Assembly: GCA_965222505.1 (NCBI GenBank) | Contig: OZ244956.1 | Location: 4,154,001 to 4,218,000, forward strand | Length of the DNA stretch: 64,000 nt | Direction: 5' to 3' | Origin: G965222505 sp965222505 | GTDB taxonomy: Bacteria > Bacteroidota > Rhodothermia > Rhodothermales > DATKEJ01 | Shown here: positions 16,447-24,844 of the stretch, piece after piece | How the letters are laid out: every line of letters begins with the position of its first letter | Position numbering within the stretch: the first letter of the stretch is position 1 | The notes under the pieces: generated by a model | What the model was told of the DNA's origin: nothing | Database searches by the model: none | Seen by the model: only the letters and a program-made list of their open reading frames with translations | Position numbers and translations under genes: made by a program

Positions 16447-18285
16447 ATGAAAGTCTTGTTGTGGGCCTTTATCGTTTCGTTGGCCTTGGGGTTGTCCGGC
16501 GTGGACCGAACCAATGGCATTCCCCTGGCGCTTCCGGACGGGGTAGAGGTCGAAGTTGGTGAACCAGAACTGTTCCCGGCCTTTCTGACGGAACGGCGCG
16601 ACTATCCCCGGTCCTATTTCCGATCTCCCCTCGGTATTCCGTTGCTCCTCTCTGGCAGTTTTGCCGAAATGCGGTCCAATCATTTCCATTCCGGGCTCGA
16701 CATTAAAACCAACGGCAAACCCGGTTACCGCGTCTATGCTGCCGCCGACGGCTATGTGGCCCGCATCAAGGTCTCGCCCTATGGCTTCGGCAAGGCGATT
16801 TACGTCAAGCACCCCAACGGCTTCACCACCGTCTACGCCCACCTGAGCGGATTTAATGACAAAATTGAACGCCACATCAAAAAACTTCAGTACACCAAAA
16901 AACGCTTCGCCGTCGAGACCTTCCCCGGGCCAGGCGATTTCCCCGTGAACAAAGGCGAGGTCATTGCCCTCTCCGGTAATTCGGGCGGGTCTGGCGGGCC
17001 GCATCTGCACTTTGAAATTCGGGATTCCGGCTCCGAGTGGCCCATCAACCCCATGTTGTTCGGCATACCAGTCAAGGACGAAGTGGCCCCCACGCTCTAC
17101 CGGCTAAAACTTTATGCTGCCGATGCCGGGAGCCAGGCCGTCATCCATTATACCAACGGCAAAAAAACGACGGTTCGCACGGATCGGCCCGCTGTGCTGG
17201 ACGTGGCACGCTCCAAAGGGCGGCACACCTTGTCCGGCATCCGGCGGATCGAAGCCCAGGGCCAAATTGGTTTCGGACTGGAACTGCGGGACCACCACAA
17301 CGGCTCCCGCTCCCGCCTGGGCGCGTATCAGGTGCAACTCCGCGCCGACGAACAACCCCTCTACACCTTTACCGCTGAAACCTTCGGATTTCCTCAAACC
17401 CGGTACCTCAACGCCCACGTGGATTACGAAGAACGCCGTCGTAACCGCCGATGGATCCAACGCAGTTTTCTGCTGCCCGGTAACCGGCTGCCGATGTATC
17501 AGGATGTGACCAATCAAGGCTACCTGAACGTGATCCCCGGAGCAACACACAAGTTGAGCTATACCGTTGAAGATGCCAAAGGAAACAAGGCATTCATGCG
17601 GTTTAACATTGTGGGAAAAACGCTGACACCGGTTCAAAAAATTATCGCCGGGGATTACGAAACCCTGGTGCCCTACAACAAAGCCCACACCTTTACCCGC
17701 GACGGGCTCCGCGTATCCTTCCCCGCCCGCACGTTCTATGAAGACGTGCCCCTGAACTATGCCGTTCGCACCCGGACCGCCAAAACCTATTCCAGGCGGC
17801 ATACGGTGCATGACGTCTACACCCCCGCCCATAAATCCTATACCCTGTCCATTCAGGCGGACCGGCTCCCGACCCGTCTGCAGTCGAAAGCCCTCATCAT
17901 GTATGAGGACGAAGACGGGGATACCTCCTCCATCGGAGGAGAATACGAGAACGGCTATGTAACCACCAAAACCCGGTCCTTCGGCATGTTTTACGTCTCC
18001 GTCGATACGACCAAGCCCACCATCCGCCCCCTCAACCTGTCCACCAAGAAAGAGCGGAAAGCTCCGTCCACCTTGCGGATCAAGATCAAGGATGACCTTT
18101 CCGGCATTGGTCGGTATAACGTGTACGTCGATGGCAAATGGATGCTGTTTGAGTACGATGCCAAAAAAGACCTGTTGGTGCACCACTACGACGGCCGCAT
18201 CAAACCTGGCAGCCACAAGTTAAAAGCCGTCGTCACGGACAATGTGGGAAATAAAACTGTTTATGAAGCGAACTTCGTTCGGTGA
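16447..18285 (+). CDS. Secreted M23-family peptidase (LytM-like)
   Basis: 612 residues. A short signal peptide (~1-20) precedes the mature protein. The M23 domain (~60-220) carries 'HFHSGLDIKTNGKPGY', holding the HxxxD zinc ligands, and the final zinc motif 'HLHFEIRD' after 'SGNSGGSGGPHLH', so it looks catalytically intact. Such enzymes cut peptidoglycan cross-bridge or stem peptides. The remaining ~390 residues form beta-rich repeats ending in Ig-like segments ('KIKDDLSGIGRYNVYVDGKWM', 'LKAVVTDNVGNKT') that probably bind wall or surface partners. The ATG at 16447 starts the signal peptide; an earlier ATG at 16420 adds nine poor residues. The 3' end overlaps the inferred start of the rhamnosidase gene. 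Confidence 0.88.
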   Translation: MKVLLWAFIVSLALGLSGVDRTNGIPLALPDGVEVEVGEPELFPAFLTERRDYPRSYFRSPLGIPLLLSGSFAEMRSNHFHSGLDIKTNGKPGYRVYAAADGYVARIKVSPYGFGKAIYVKHPNGFTTVYAHLSGFNDKIERHIKKLQYTKKRFAVETFPGPGDFPVNKGEVIALSGNSGGSGGPHLHFEIRDSGSEWPINPMLFGIPVKDEVAPTLYRLKLYAADAGSQAVIHYTNGKKTTVRTDRPAVLDVARSKGRHTLSGIRRIEAQGQIGFGLELRDHHNGSRSRLGAYQVQLRADEQPLYTFTAETFGFPQTRYLNAHVDYEERRRNRRWIQRSFLLPGNRLPMYQDVTNQGYLNVIPGATHKLSYTVEDAKGNKAFMRFNIVGKTLTPVQKIIAGDYETLVPYNKAHTFTRDGLRVSFPARTFYEDVPLNYAVRTRTAKTYSRRHTVHDVYTPAHKSYTLSIQADRLPTRLQSKALIMYEDEDGDTSSIGGEYENGYVTTKTRSFGMFYVSVDTTKPTIRPLNLSTKKERKAPSTLRIKIKDDLSGIGRYNVYVDGKWMLFEYDAKKDLLVHHYDGRIKPGSHKLKAVVTDNVGNKTVYEANFVR

Positions 18286-21200
18286 GGGTTCTACATTCTA
18301 TGTTCTACGTTCTACGTTCGGAATAAAGAAATGTAGAACGTCGCACGTAGAACGTAGAACGATAATACTCGCCCTCCTGATTGCCGTATCCTTAGCCCTT
18401 GCTACGTCCGCCTCCGCCCAGGTGAGCAGGGACACGGGTGAGGCGTGGATGGCATCTTGGATTTGGCGGGAGGGACAGTCCGATAACATGTGGACGGCCT
18501 TCCGGAAGTCCGTGAACCTGCCTGCCGCACCGGGGACCGTCACAGCCCGCATTGCCGCCGATTCCAAGTATTGGCTCTGGATCAACGGGGAACTGGTGGT
18601 CCGGGAAGGGGGGCTAAAGCGGGGGCCAACGCCGGAGGATACCTTCTATGATGAGGTCGATCTCACGGGCTACCTGCGCCAGGGCGAAAACCTGATTGCT
18701 GCCCTCGTCTGGTACTGGGGCAAGGACGGGCACGCCCATAAGGACAGCGGCGGGGCAGGGTTTCTGTTTGAAGCCGATGCAGCCGGTACCCTCATCAAAA
18801 GCGACCGTACCTGGCGTGTCCTGCGCTACTTGGCCCTGGGCTCTACCGATGCACCCGTGCCCAACCATCGCCTCTCCGAACACAACGTCCGGTTTGATGC
18901 CGGCCTGGAAATTGAAGGCTGGTACACGGCCAGTTACAGTGATCAGGCCTGGGAAGCCGCCCTGGAATTTGGGCGTCCCCCGGCTGCCCCCTGGAACAAC
19001 CTCTACAAACGAGTTATCCCCCAGTGGAAAGACTACGGCCTGCAGCCGTACCTGAATGCCAACAGTTGGTCCGCTGTCAGCAATGGGGCCGTGATTGTGG
19101 GGCAACTGCCGTACAACGCCCAGGTGCATCCGTATCTCAAAATTCGTGCGCCACAGGCAGGGATACTCATCGACATTCGTACCGATCATTATGCGGTGAA
19201 TAACATCGACGGGACGCAAACCATCCCCACCGTCCGTGCCGAACTGGTGACCCGGGCAGGAGAACAGGAATTCGAGGTCCCGGCCTGGATCAACGGGCAT
19301 GCCGTCGAATATCGCATCCCGGCTGGTATTGAAATTCTGGACCTGAAATACCGCGAAACCGGCTATGCCACGGAATTTGTGGGCCGTTTCGAAACCAATG
19401 ATCCCTTCCTGAACCGGCTGTGGGAGAAAGCCCGCCGAACGGCCTATGTGTGTATGCGCGACGGCGTGATGGACGGCCCGGATCGCGAACGCGCCCCGGC
19501 CATCGGTGACGGCGTTCTGGCGATGAGCGCCATGTACTATGCCTTCGATCCGGAAGCGCATCACCTGGCCCGTAAACAATTCATCGACCTCGTCAACTGG
19601 CAACGGGATGACCATACCCTCTATGCACCCGTCCCGTCTGGGAATTGGGAGAACGAACTGCCCATGCAAGTGCTGGCCGGCATCGGACCCTATGGGGTGT
19701 GGAATTACTACATGCACACCGGTGACCTCGAGACGGTCAATGAACTCTATCCTGCGATTCGCAGATATCTGGATATCTGGGAGATTGGCGGGGATGGACT
19801 GGTGGTGCAACGTGAAGGCGGATGGGCCTGGTACGACTGGGGCATCCGCATTCACGAAGATGTGCTGGACAATGGCTGGTACGTGCTTGCCCTCAAAGCC
19901 GCCGTCGAGATGGCCCGCCTGACCAGCCATGAGGCCGATGTTCCCGATTACGAGGCCCGTATCCAGTCCATCACCGAAAACTTTAATCCGGTTTTCTGGG
20001 AAGAGGACGGCTACCGGGCCCCCGAGCAGGGACGGCCCCGGGACGACCGTGCCAACGCGATTGCCGTCCTGGCCGGGATGGTCCCTGCCGACAGGCAAGC
20101 GGTGGTCAACGACTTGCTCAGACGTGAGAAAAACGCCGGACTCTACATGGAGAATTACGTCCTCGAAGCCCTATTTCAACTGGGCGATGTGGACGGCGCA
20201 CTGGATCGCATGCGCACCCGTTTTCAGGAGATGGTCGAAAGCGACCTGACCACCCTCTGGGAGTTCTGGGAACAGGACAAGATGACCTTGAACCATGCCT
20301 TCGGCACCGGTATCCTGCGCATCCTGACCGAGCACATCGGTGGCATCGGGCCGGATACACCCGGTTTTGAGACCTATCACGTTCGGCCCCTTCCGGATGG
20401 TCCCGAAACCCTCAACCTGGCCGTCCCCACCGTCAAAGGGCTGATCCAGTACACCTACAGTTTTGACGATTCATTTGAGGCGGACGAACAGGGCCTGCCG
20501 CAGGTCGTGCTCACCCTGGATTCTCCCGGCTTGACCGAAGCGACCGTGAGCCTGCCCAAGCACAGCCGACGCACAGAGCGTATCCGCCTCAATGGGGCCG
20601 AGATCTGGAACCGGAATGGTAGCCAAAACCTTCCACCCGGCATCGTATTTGCCGGGGAAGATGCGGGGTACTTTCATTACCGCGTCGGGCCGGGCCGGTG
20701 GACCTTCGAGATGTATCTCATTCCTAATCCCGTCCATTTTACAGATTTGAATTTGAGCATCAAGGGCACGGAAGCATGGCTCAACTGGCAGACCGATCGG
20801 CAGGTAAACAATATCGGATTTGAGATCGAGGAAGCCGTCAACCGTACATTCCAAAGTCTGGGGTTTGTGCAAGGGGCGGGTAACAGTGCGGATGTGATTA
20901 ATTACCAGTTTTCGCTGGGCCGCGTCACTGCAGGGGCACATACTTACCGGGTTCGGGCCGTGGCGGCAGACGGATCGTTCATGTTTAGCCCCGAAGCCCG
21001 GCTGGTAGTGCCCTACCAGGGGGCATTTGTGCTCACCCAAGCCTATCCCAACCCGACTGATGTACAAAGCACCATCGGCCTGACCGTGGCCGAGGCACAA
21101 GCTGTACACATCGACCTGATGGATTTGCTGGGCCGAAAGGTTGCCGCCATCTTTAGCGGCCATGTTGAGGCCAATGCCCAGTACCAGTTTACCATTGACG

Positions 21201-21286
21201 TACAGGGTTTGCCCTCTGGCATCTATCTGTATCGCGTAGCTGGGGAACAGTTTGTCACCCTGGGACGGCTTATCGTGGCACAGTAG
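18263..21286 (+). CDS. Alpha-L-rhamnosidase-like glycosidase (GH78-like) with T9SS tail
   Basis: About 1007 residues. After the export signal comes a Bac_rhamnosid_N-like sandwich ('WMASWIWREGQ', 'WLWINGELVVREGG'), a concanavalin-like rhamnosidase domain, and an (alpha/alpha)6 barrel with 'MDGPDRERAPAIGDGVLAM', the counterpart of the GH78 DxPxRxER active-site segment. C-terminal regions are an Fn3-like module ('AWLNWQTDRQVNNIGFEIEE') and a T9SS sorting domain ('AYPNPTDVQSTIGLTV'). It would remove rhamnose from a surface-exposed polysaccharide. The start is a problem: the only upstream ATGs (18242, 18263) precede a hairpin repeat that is read through as ~25 residues before the hydrophobic signal core 'IILALLIAVSLALATSASAQ'. 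The ATG at 18263 is chosen. It overlaps the M23 gene end. Confidence 0.82.
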   Translation: MKRTSFGEGSTFYVLRSTFGIKKCRTSHVERRTIILALLIAVSLALATSASAQVSRDTGEAWMASWIWREGQSDNMWTAFRKSVNLPAAPGTVTARIAADSKYWLWINGELVVREGGLKRGPTPEDTFYDEVDLTGYLRQGENLIAALVWYWGKDGHAHKDSGGAGFLFEADAAGTLIKSDRTWRVLRYLALGSTDAPVPNHRLSEHNVRFDAGLEIEGWYTASYSDQAWEAALEFGRPPAAPWNNLYKRVIPQWKDYGLQPYLNANSWSAVSNGAVIVGQLPYNAQVHPYLKIRAPQAGILIDIRTDHYAVNNIDGTQTIPTVRAELVTRAGEQEFEVPAWINGHAVEYRIPAGIEILDLKYRETGYATEFVGRFETNDPFLNRLWEKARRTAYVCMRDGVMDGPDRERAPAIGDGVLAMSAMYYAFDPEAHHLARKQFIDLVNWQRDDHTLYAPVPSGNWENELPMQVLAGIGPYGVWNYYMHTGDLETVNELYPAIRRYLDIWEIGGDGLVVQREGGWAWYDWGIRIHEDVLDNGWYVLALKAAVEMARLTSHEADVPDYEARIQSITENFNPVFWEEDGYRAPEQGRPRDDRANAIAVLAGMVPADRQAVVNDLLRREKNAGLYMENYVLEALFQLGDVDGALDRMRTRFQEMVESDLTTLWEFWEQDKMTLNHAFGTGILRILTEHIGGIGPDTPGFETYHVRPLPDGPETLNLAVPTVKGLIQYTYSFDDSFEADEQGLPQVVLTLDSPGLTEATVSLPKHSRRTERIRLNGAEIWNRNGSQNLPPGIVFAGEDAGYFHYRVGPGRWTFEMYLIPNPVHFTDLNLSIKGTEAWLNWQTDRQVNNIGFEIEEAVNRTFQSLGFVQGAGNSADVINYQFSLGRVTAGAHTYRVRAVAADGSFMFSPEARLVVPYQGAFVLTQAYPNPTDVQSTIGLTVAEAQAVHIDLMDLLGRKVAAIFSGHVEANAQYQFTIDVQGLPSGIYLYRVAGEQFVTLGRLIVAQ
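18288..18361. repeat. Imperfect hairpin of TTCTACG/GTAGAACG words inside the rhamnosidase 5' coding region
   Basis: The left tract (18288-18321) repeats TTCTACATTCTATGTTCTAC and related words. The right tract (18328-18361) carries GTAGAACG words in inverse orientation, with a very short loop. It lies after the M23 stop codon but inside the open frame of the rhamnosidase gene, just before the signal-peptide core. The same words occur at 58231-58297. Confidence 0.7.
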
Positions 21287-21468
21287 CCGCGCAACGGGTA
21301 TCGTATCACACAACATCCACCACGCAACACACAACATCCCCTGATGTACCGACTGCATTCTGCTTGGACAGGGCACAGTTGCGCCGTACTTTATTGAACT
21401 ACGTGCTAAAATCTTAGCCCACTGTATCGTAGGTGTATTTTTACGCATCACGCAACAACTTCTAACCT
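21287..21468. repeat. CGCAACA/ACACAACATC word tract
   Basis: The gap after the rhamnosidase gene holds loose tandem words: CGCAACGGG, CACACAACATCC, CACGCAACACACAACATCCC, and near the right end ACGCATCACGCAACAACTT. They resemble a decayed member of the tandem-word repeat class found elsewhere in the window, without a clear opposite arm. No gene or terminator is evident in these 182 bases. Confidence 0.35.
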
Positions 21469-22542
21469 ATGCACCTCTCCAAACTCGGAGCCTTGCTCCT
21501 TATTGCGGTTTTCGCCGCCGCCTGTGGCAGCAGTAAGCCGAAGACCATGCAAGACGCTTCGGCGTACCTTTATGTAGCAAATCAAAATTCGGCGGCGGTT
21601 TCCGTCATTGACATGAAGACCCTGGAGGTGGTGTCGACGGTTGATCTTCAGGCCCTCGGCTTTTCGGCAAATTGCAAGCCGCACCACGTGGCCGTCGAAC
21701 CCGACGGTTCGTATTGGTATGTTTCACTCATTGGCGAGAGCAAGGTGCTGAAGTTTAATCGGCAAAACGAACTGCTCGGCCAGGTTGAATTCGAGACCCC
21801 CGGTATGTTGGCGCTGGACCCCGCAAGTGATCAACTGTACGTCGGGCGTTCCATGATGGCCGCCAATCCGCCCCAGCGCATCGGCACGATCAACCGGGAG
21901 GACATGTCGATTGATGAACTGGATGTATTTTTCCCGCGTCCCCATGCTATTGCCCTGGACCTCACACGCGGCCAGATCTTCACGGCCAGCCTTGCCGAGA
22001 ACCGCATCGGCATCTTGAACCCGGAGGAAGAAGACCTGGAGTTGATGGTGCTGGAGGGTGACGTACACACCTTGGTCCAGTTTGCACTCTCGCCGGATGG
22101 CAACACGCTGGTCGTGGGGGGGCAGCAAACGGGGAAACTCCTCTTTTTCGACACCCGGACCCCTGGTCAACTTACATTGACCAAAGCGCTTCAGATCGGC
22201 CCGGCTCCGTGGCACCCGACGTTCACGCCGGACGGCCGGTATGTGTACATCGGCAACAAGATGGCCAACACCGTAACGGTGGTAGACATGAACACGATGG
22301 ACGTTGCCAAGGTGATTTCCGGCAACGGGCTCTCGCAACCCCACGGCATCGCCGTCTCTGAAGATGGCAGCCGTGTGTTCGTCTCGAACAACAACCTCAA
22401 GGGGGGCTACACCCCGCAAAATGCCGATGGGCCGCCGGAAGCAACGGGTACAGTCGTAGTGATTAACACGGCCACCCAATCGATTGAGAAAGTGATCGAA
22501 GTGAAAGCCTATCCGGCAGGGATTGGCTCGGCAACGAAATAA
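21469..22542 (+). CDS. YncE-like beta-propeller lipoprotein
   Basis: 357 residues. A lipoprotein signal ends in the lipobox 'FAAACGS', with the lipidated Cys near residue 21. The mature part is a YVTN/YncE-type beta-propeller with recurring blade motifs such as 'AYLYVANQNSAAVSVIDMKT', 'HPTFTPDGRYVYIGNKMA' and 'PHGIAVSEDGSRVFVSNNN'. Such proteins are usually binding or scaffold modules with no known catalysis. It is followed by the FG-GAP lipoprotein, another propeller-like protein, across a 23-bp perfect hairpin. Family assignment is good; the ligand is unknown. Confidence 0.87.
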   Translation: MHLSKLGALLLIAVFAAACGSSKPKTMQDASAYLYVANQNSAAVSVIDMKTLEVVSTVDLQALGFSANCKPHHVAVEPDGSYWYVSLIGESKVLKFNRQNELLGQVEFETPGMLALDPASDQLYVGRSMMAANPPQRIGTINREDMSIDELDVFFPRPHAIALDLTRGQIFTASLAENRIGILNPEEEDLELMVLEGDVHTLVQFALSPDGNTLVVGGQQTGKLLFFDTRTPGQLTLTKALQIGPAPWHPTFTPDGRYVYIGNKMANTVTVVDMNTMDVAKVISGNGLSQPHGIAVSEDGSRVFVSNNNLKGGYTPQNADGPPEATGTVVVINTATQSIEKVIEVKAYPAGIGSATK

Positions 22543-22552
22543 TATAATTGTC

Positions 22553-22618
22553 AATGGTCGATTGTCAATGGTCAATTGTCAATGATTGGCTTCCGTTGAC
22601 CATTGACAATCGACCATT
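22553..22618. repeat. Perfect 23-bp hairpin of TCAATGGTCAATTG words
   Basis: Left arm 22553-22575 and right arm 22596-22618 are exact reverse complements around a 20-base loop. The arms are made from the words AATGGTC, GATTGTC and AATGGTCAA. It lies between the two propeller-type lipoprotein genes and ends 16 bases before the GTG start of the second. It could terminate transcription or sequester the ribosome site; no T-run follows. A shorter echo, TTGACCATAACCATTGACCC, occurs at about 44112-44131. Confidence 0.8.
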
Positions 22619-22634
22619 ATACAAGATCATACGC

Positions 22635-24458
22635 GTGCGAAACGTCTGGATCCTGACCGCCCTGTTTATCGCCGGCTGTGCCCGTATTAATTCCACCACG
22701 AGCACTGCACCCACCCCTTCCGGCTACGTCCAACAAATCGCCCCTTTCCCGGTAGAGGATGCCACCGGCACCCCGTATGACCATCCGTTCCTCGGGGGCC
22801 TGAATGTGCCGCGTCCGCAATTTGTGGACATTGATGCTGACGGAGATGCCGATTTATTCATACAGGAGTTCTCGGAGTCTGTGCTGTTTTTCGAGAATAC
22901 CAGCACGCCGGAACGCACGGCCTGGACGTGGCGCAGCAACCAGTATCGAGACCTTAACATCGGCGAGTGGTACCGCTTTGTAGACCTCGATGCCGATGGC
23001 GATGTAGACCTGCTCACGGAACGCAAATACAGCCACATCCAGTACTACCGCAACGATGGTACCCCGCAGCAAGCAGCCTTTACCCTGGCTGTTGATACCC
23101 TGCGGGATGTGTCCGGCGAACCGGTCTTCGCCGACCGGCAAAACATCCCCAACGTGGCTGATATAGATTGTGATGGCCTGCCTGACCTGTTTATTGGTCG
23201 GGTGACAGGCACGGTAATGCGTTATGAATCCGTCGGCATGGACGACCAACACGTGCCCCGGTTTGAGTTAGTCACAGAACGGTTTGAAGACATTGAAATC
23301 ATCGGCCAGGTGATGGGGGGCACAGGCGGCACCCTGCATGGGGCCAATACCATGACCTTTCGCGATTACGATGCCGATGGGGATGTAGACCTCTTCTGGG
23401 GCGACTTCTTCGAACCCGGTCTCCTGCTCATCGAAAACAGCGGCACCTGTACCACACCGGACCTGCGGACCCCGCCGACGCCTTTCCCGCTGGACAATCC
23501 GGTTGAGACCAGCGGCTACAACGCCCCGGCCTTTTTCGATCAGGACCTGGATGGGGATTTGGATCTCATCATCGGCGTCCTCGGTGGGGCCTTTAATCCC
23601 AACCGGACCAGCATCGGCAATTTGCTGTTGTTCGAGCAAACGGCCCCTGAGACCTACATCCAGCGTACCGACCGTTTCCTGACTCAGATTGACATCGGAA
23701 GCGAAAGCATTCCGACCTTCGGAGACCTCGACGGAGATGGAGACCTGGACCTACTCCTAGCCAACAAGATCGATCCGAATGAAGCCGAATCGGCCCGCAT
23801 CTACCACTTTGCCAACACCGGTTCTGCCACCAAACCACATTTTCGGGAGATGGGCAATCTGGCTGTGGAGCCATCTTATCACTACGCCCCGGCCCTGGGA
23901 GATCTGGATGCCGATGGGGATCTTGACATGATCATGGGTACCTGGAATGCCGGATTGGCCCTGTATCGCAATACGGGCACAGCAACCGTACCCAACTTTG
24001 TAGCCGAGAACCTGGAATACATCCGCCTCACACGGGGCAGCAACAGCATCCCGGCTTTGGGGGATCTGGATGCCGATGGGGATCTCGATCTGATGATTGG
24101 CGAGACCTCCGGGACGCTGAACTATTACCAGAACATAGGCACGCCACAGATTCCTGAATTTCAACTGGTCTCGGATAAATACCTGGATGCCGATGTGGGT
24201 CGGCGTAGCGCCCCAACGTTCCATGACCTGGATGGGGATGAGGACCTGGACATGATTGTCGGCACTTCCAAAGGGGAGTTGCATCATTTCGAAAACACCG
24301 GTACGGCCCAGGCTCCTTCATTTGCAGATCCGGTTTTGCTGGACGTCCCTCTTCAGGAATACGCCATCCCCGTCTTCACCGATCTGGATCAGGACGGCGA
24401 TGCCGATCTCATCCTGGGTGGCATTGGGGGCGGCCTCCGTTATTTTGAACGACGTTAG
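22635..24458 (+). CDS. FG-GAP/VCBS-repeat lipoprotein
   Basis: 607 residues from a GTG start. The lipobox 'ALFIAGCAR' places the lipidated Cys near residue 14. About ten Ca2+-binding loops of the DxDxDG type recur every ~50-60 residues (for example 'DIDADGDADLF', 'DLDADGDVDLL', 'DYDADGDVDLFWG', 'DLDADGDLDMIMG', 'DLDQDGDADLILGG'), so the protein is a calcium-stabilised propeller or superhelix of FG-GAP repeats. The GTG at 22635 is preferred: the earlier ATG at 22548 would translate the hairpin repeat and spoil the lipoprotein signal. Surface lipoprotein; ligand unknown. Confidence 0.88.
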   Translation: MRNVWILTALFIAGCARINSTTSTAPTPSGYVQQIAPFPVEDATGTPYDHPFLGGLNVPRPQFVDIDADGDADLFIQEFSESVLFFENTSTPERTAWTWRSNQYRDLNIGEWYRFVDLDADGDVDLLTERKYSHIQYYRNDGTPQQAAFTLAVDTLRDVSGEPVFADRQNIPNVADIDCDGLPDLFIGRVTGTVMRYESVGMDDQHVPRFELVTERFEDIEIIGQVMGGTGGTLHGANTMTFRDYDADGDVDLFWGDFFEPGLLLIENSGTCTTPDLRTPPTPFPLDNPVETSGYNAPAFFDQDLDGDLDLIIGVLGGAFNPNRTSIGNLLLFEQTAPETYIQRTDRFLTQIDIGSESIPTFGDLDGDGDLDLLLANKIDPNEAESARIYHFANTGSATKPHFREMGNLAVEPSYHYAPALGDLDADGDLDMIMGTWNAGLALYRNTGTATVPNFVAENLEYIRLTRGSNSIPALGDLDADGDLDLMIGETSGTLNYYQNIGTPQIPEFQLVSDKYLDADVGRRSAPTFHDLDGDEDLDMIVGTSKGELHHFENTGTAQAPSFADPVLLDVPLQEYAIPVFTDLDQDGDADLILGGIGGGLRYFERR

Positions 24459-24662
24459 CTCGGCTTTAGCCATTTGAATTTATCAATACTGTGAGCACTT
24501 TTGACATCGCTGCAAAGAGGTGGCATGGGCTCATATGCTCGACTTTAGCAGGTTAAGAGTGGGTAAGTTCCAACCGAATCCATGAAGCGGCAGCCGTAGG
24601 TGGCGTATATTGTAGGCATTGACAGAAATTGCCATGCCAGGATGAGCAAATGACCTACTACA

Positions 24663-24761
24663 TGTCATCGCGAATCCTGACGCAGGAAGGGCGCGGCGAT
24701 CCCCTTCCGAATTGCACGTAATGAGATGGCCACATCGCCGAAACGACTCCTCGCCATGACA
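24663..24761. repeat. Dispersed repeat with TGTCATSGCGA terminal inverted repeats
   Basis: The element begins TGTCATCGCGA (24663) and ends TCGCCATGACA (24761), an 11-bp terminal inverted repeat with one mismatch. The interior has GAGATGGCCACATCGCCG, the inverse of the GGCGATGTGGCCATCTC-type core. This is the 'GTCATTGCGAGGA' class of dispersed repeat common in many bacterial genomes. Related pieces lie at 29105-29290 and 33245-33508. The rest of the 386-base gap before the CocE-like gene shows nothing else. Confidence 0.6.
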
Positions 24762-24844
24762 CGATGGTGAGATGCATTGTCAATAATTCCAGAGATCACA
24801 TCGGCATTCACCACATGCCCCGACTTATCCAGAAGGTACATCTG

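Noticed and set aside
17104..18216. 370-residue minus-strand open frame opposite the M23 peptidase C-terminus
   Set aside because: The plus-strand protein continues smoothly through this stretch with Ig-like motifs; the antisense reading lacks any recognised feature.
18614..20098. Long minus-strand open frame opposite the rhamnosidase
   Set aside because: The plus strand carries recognisable glycosidase motifs over the same span; the minus reading has none.
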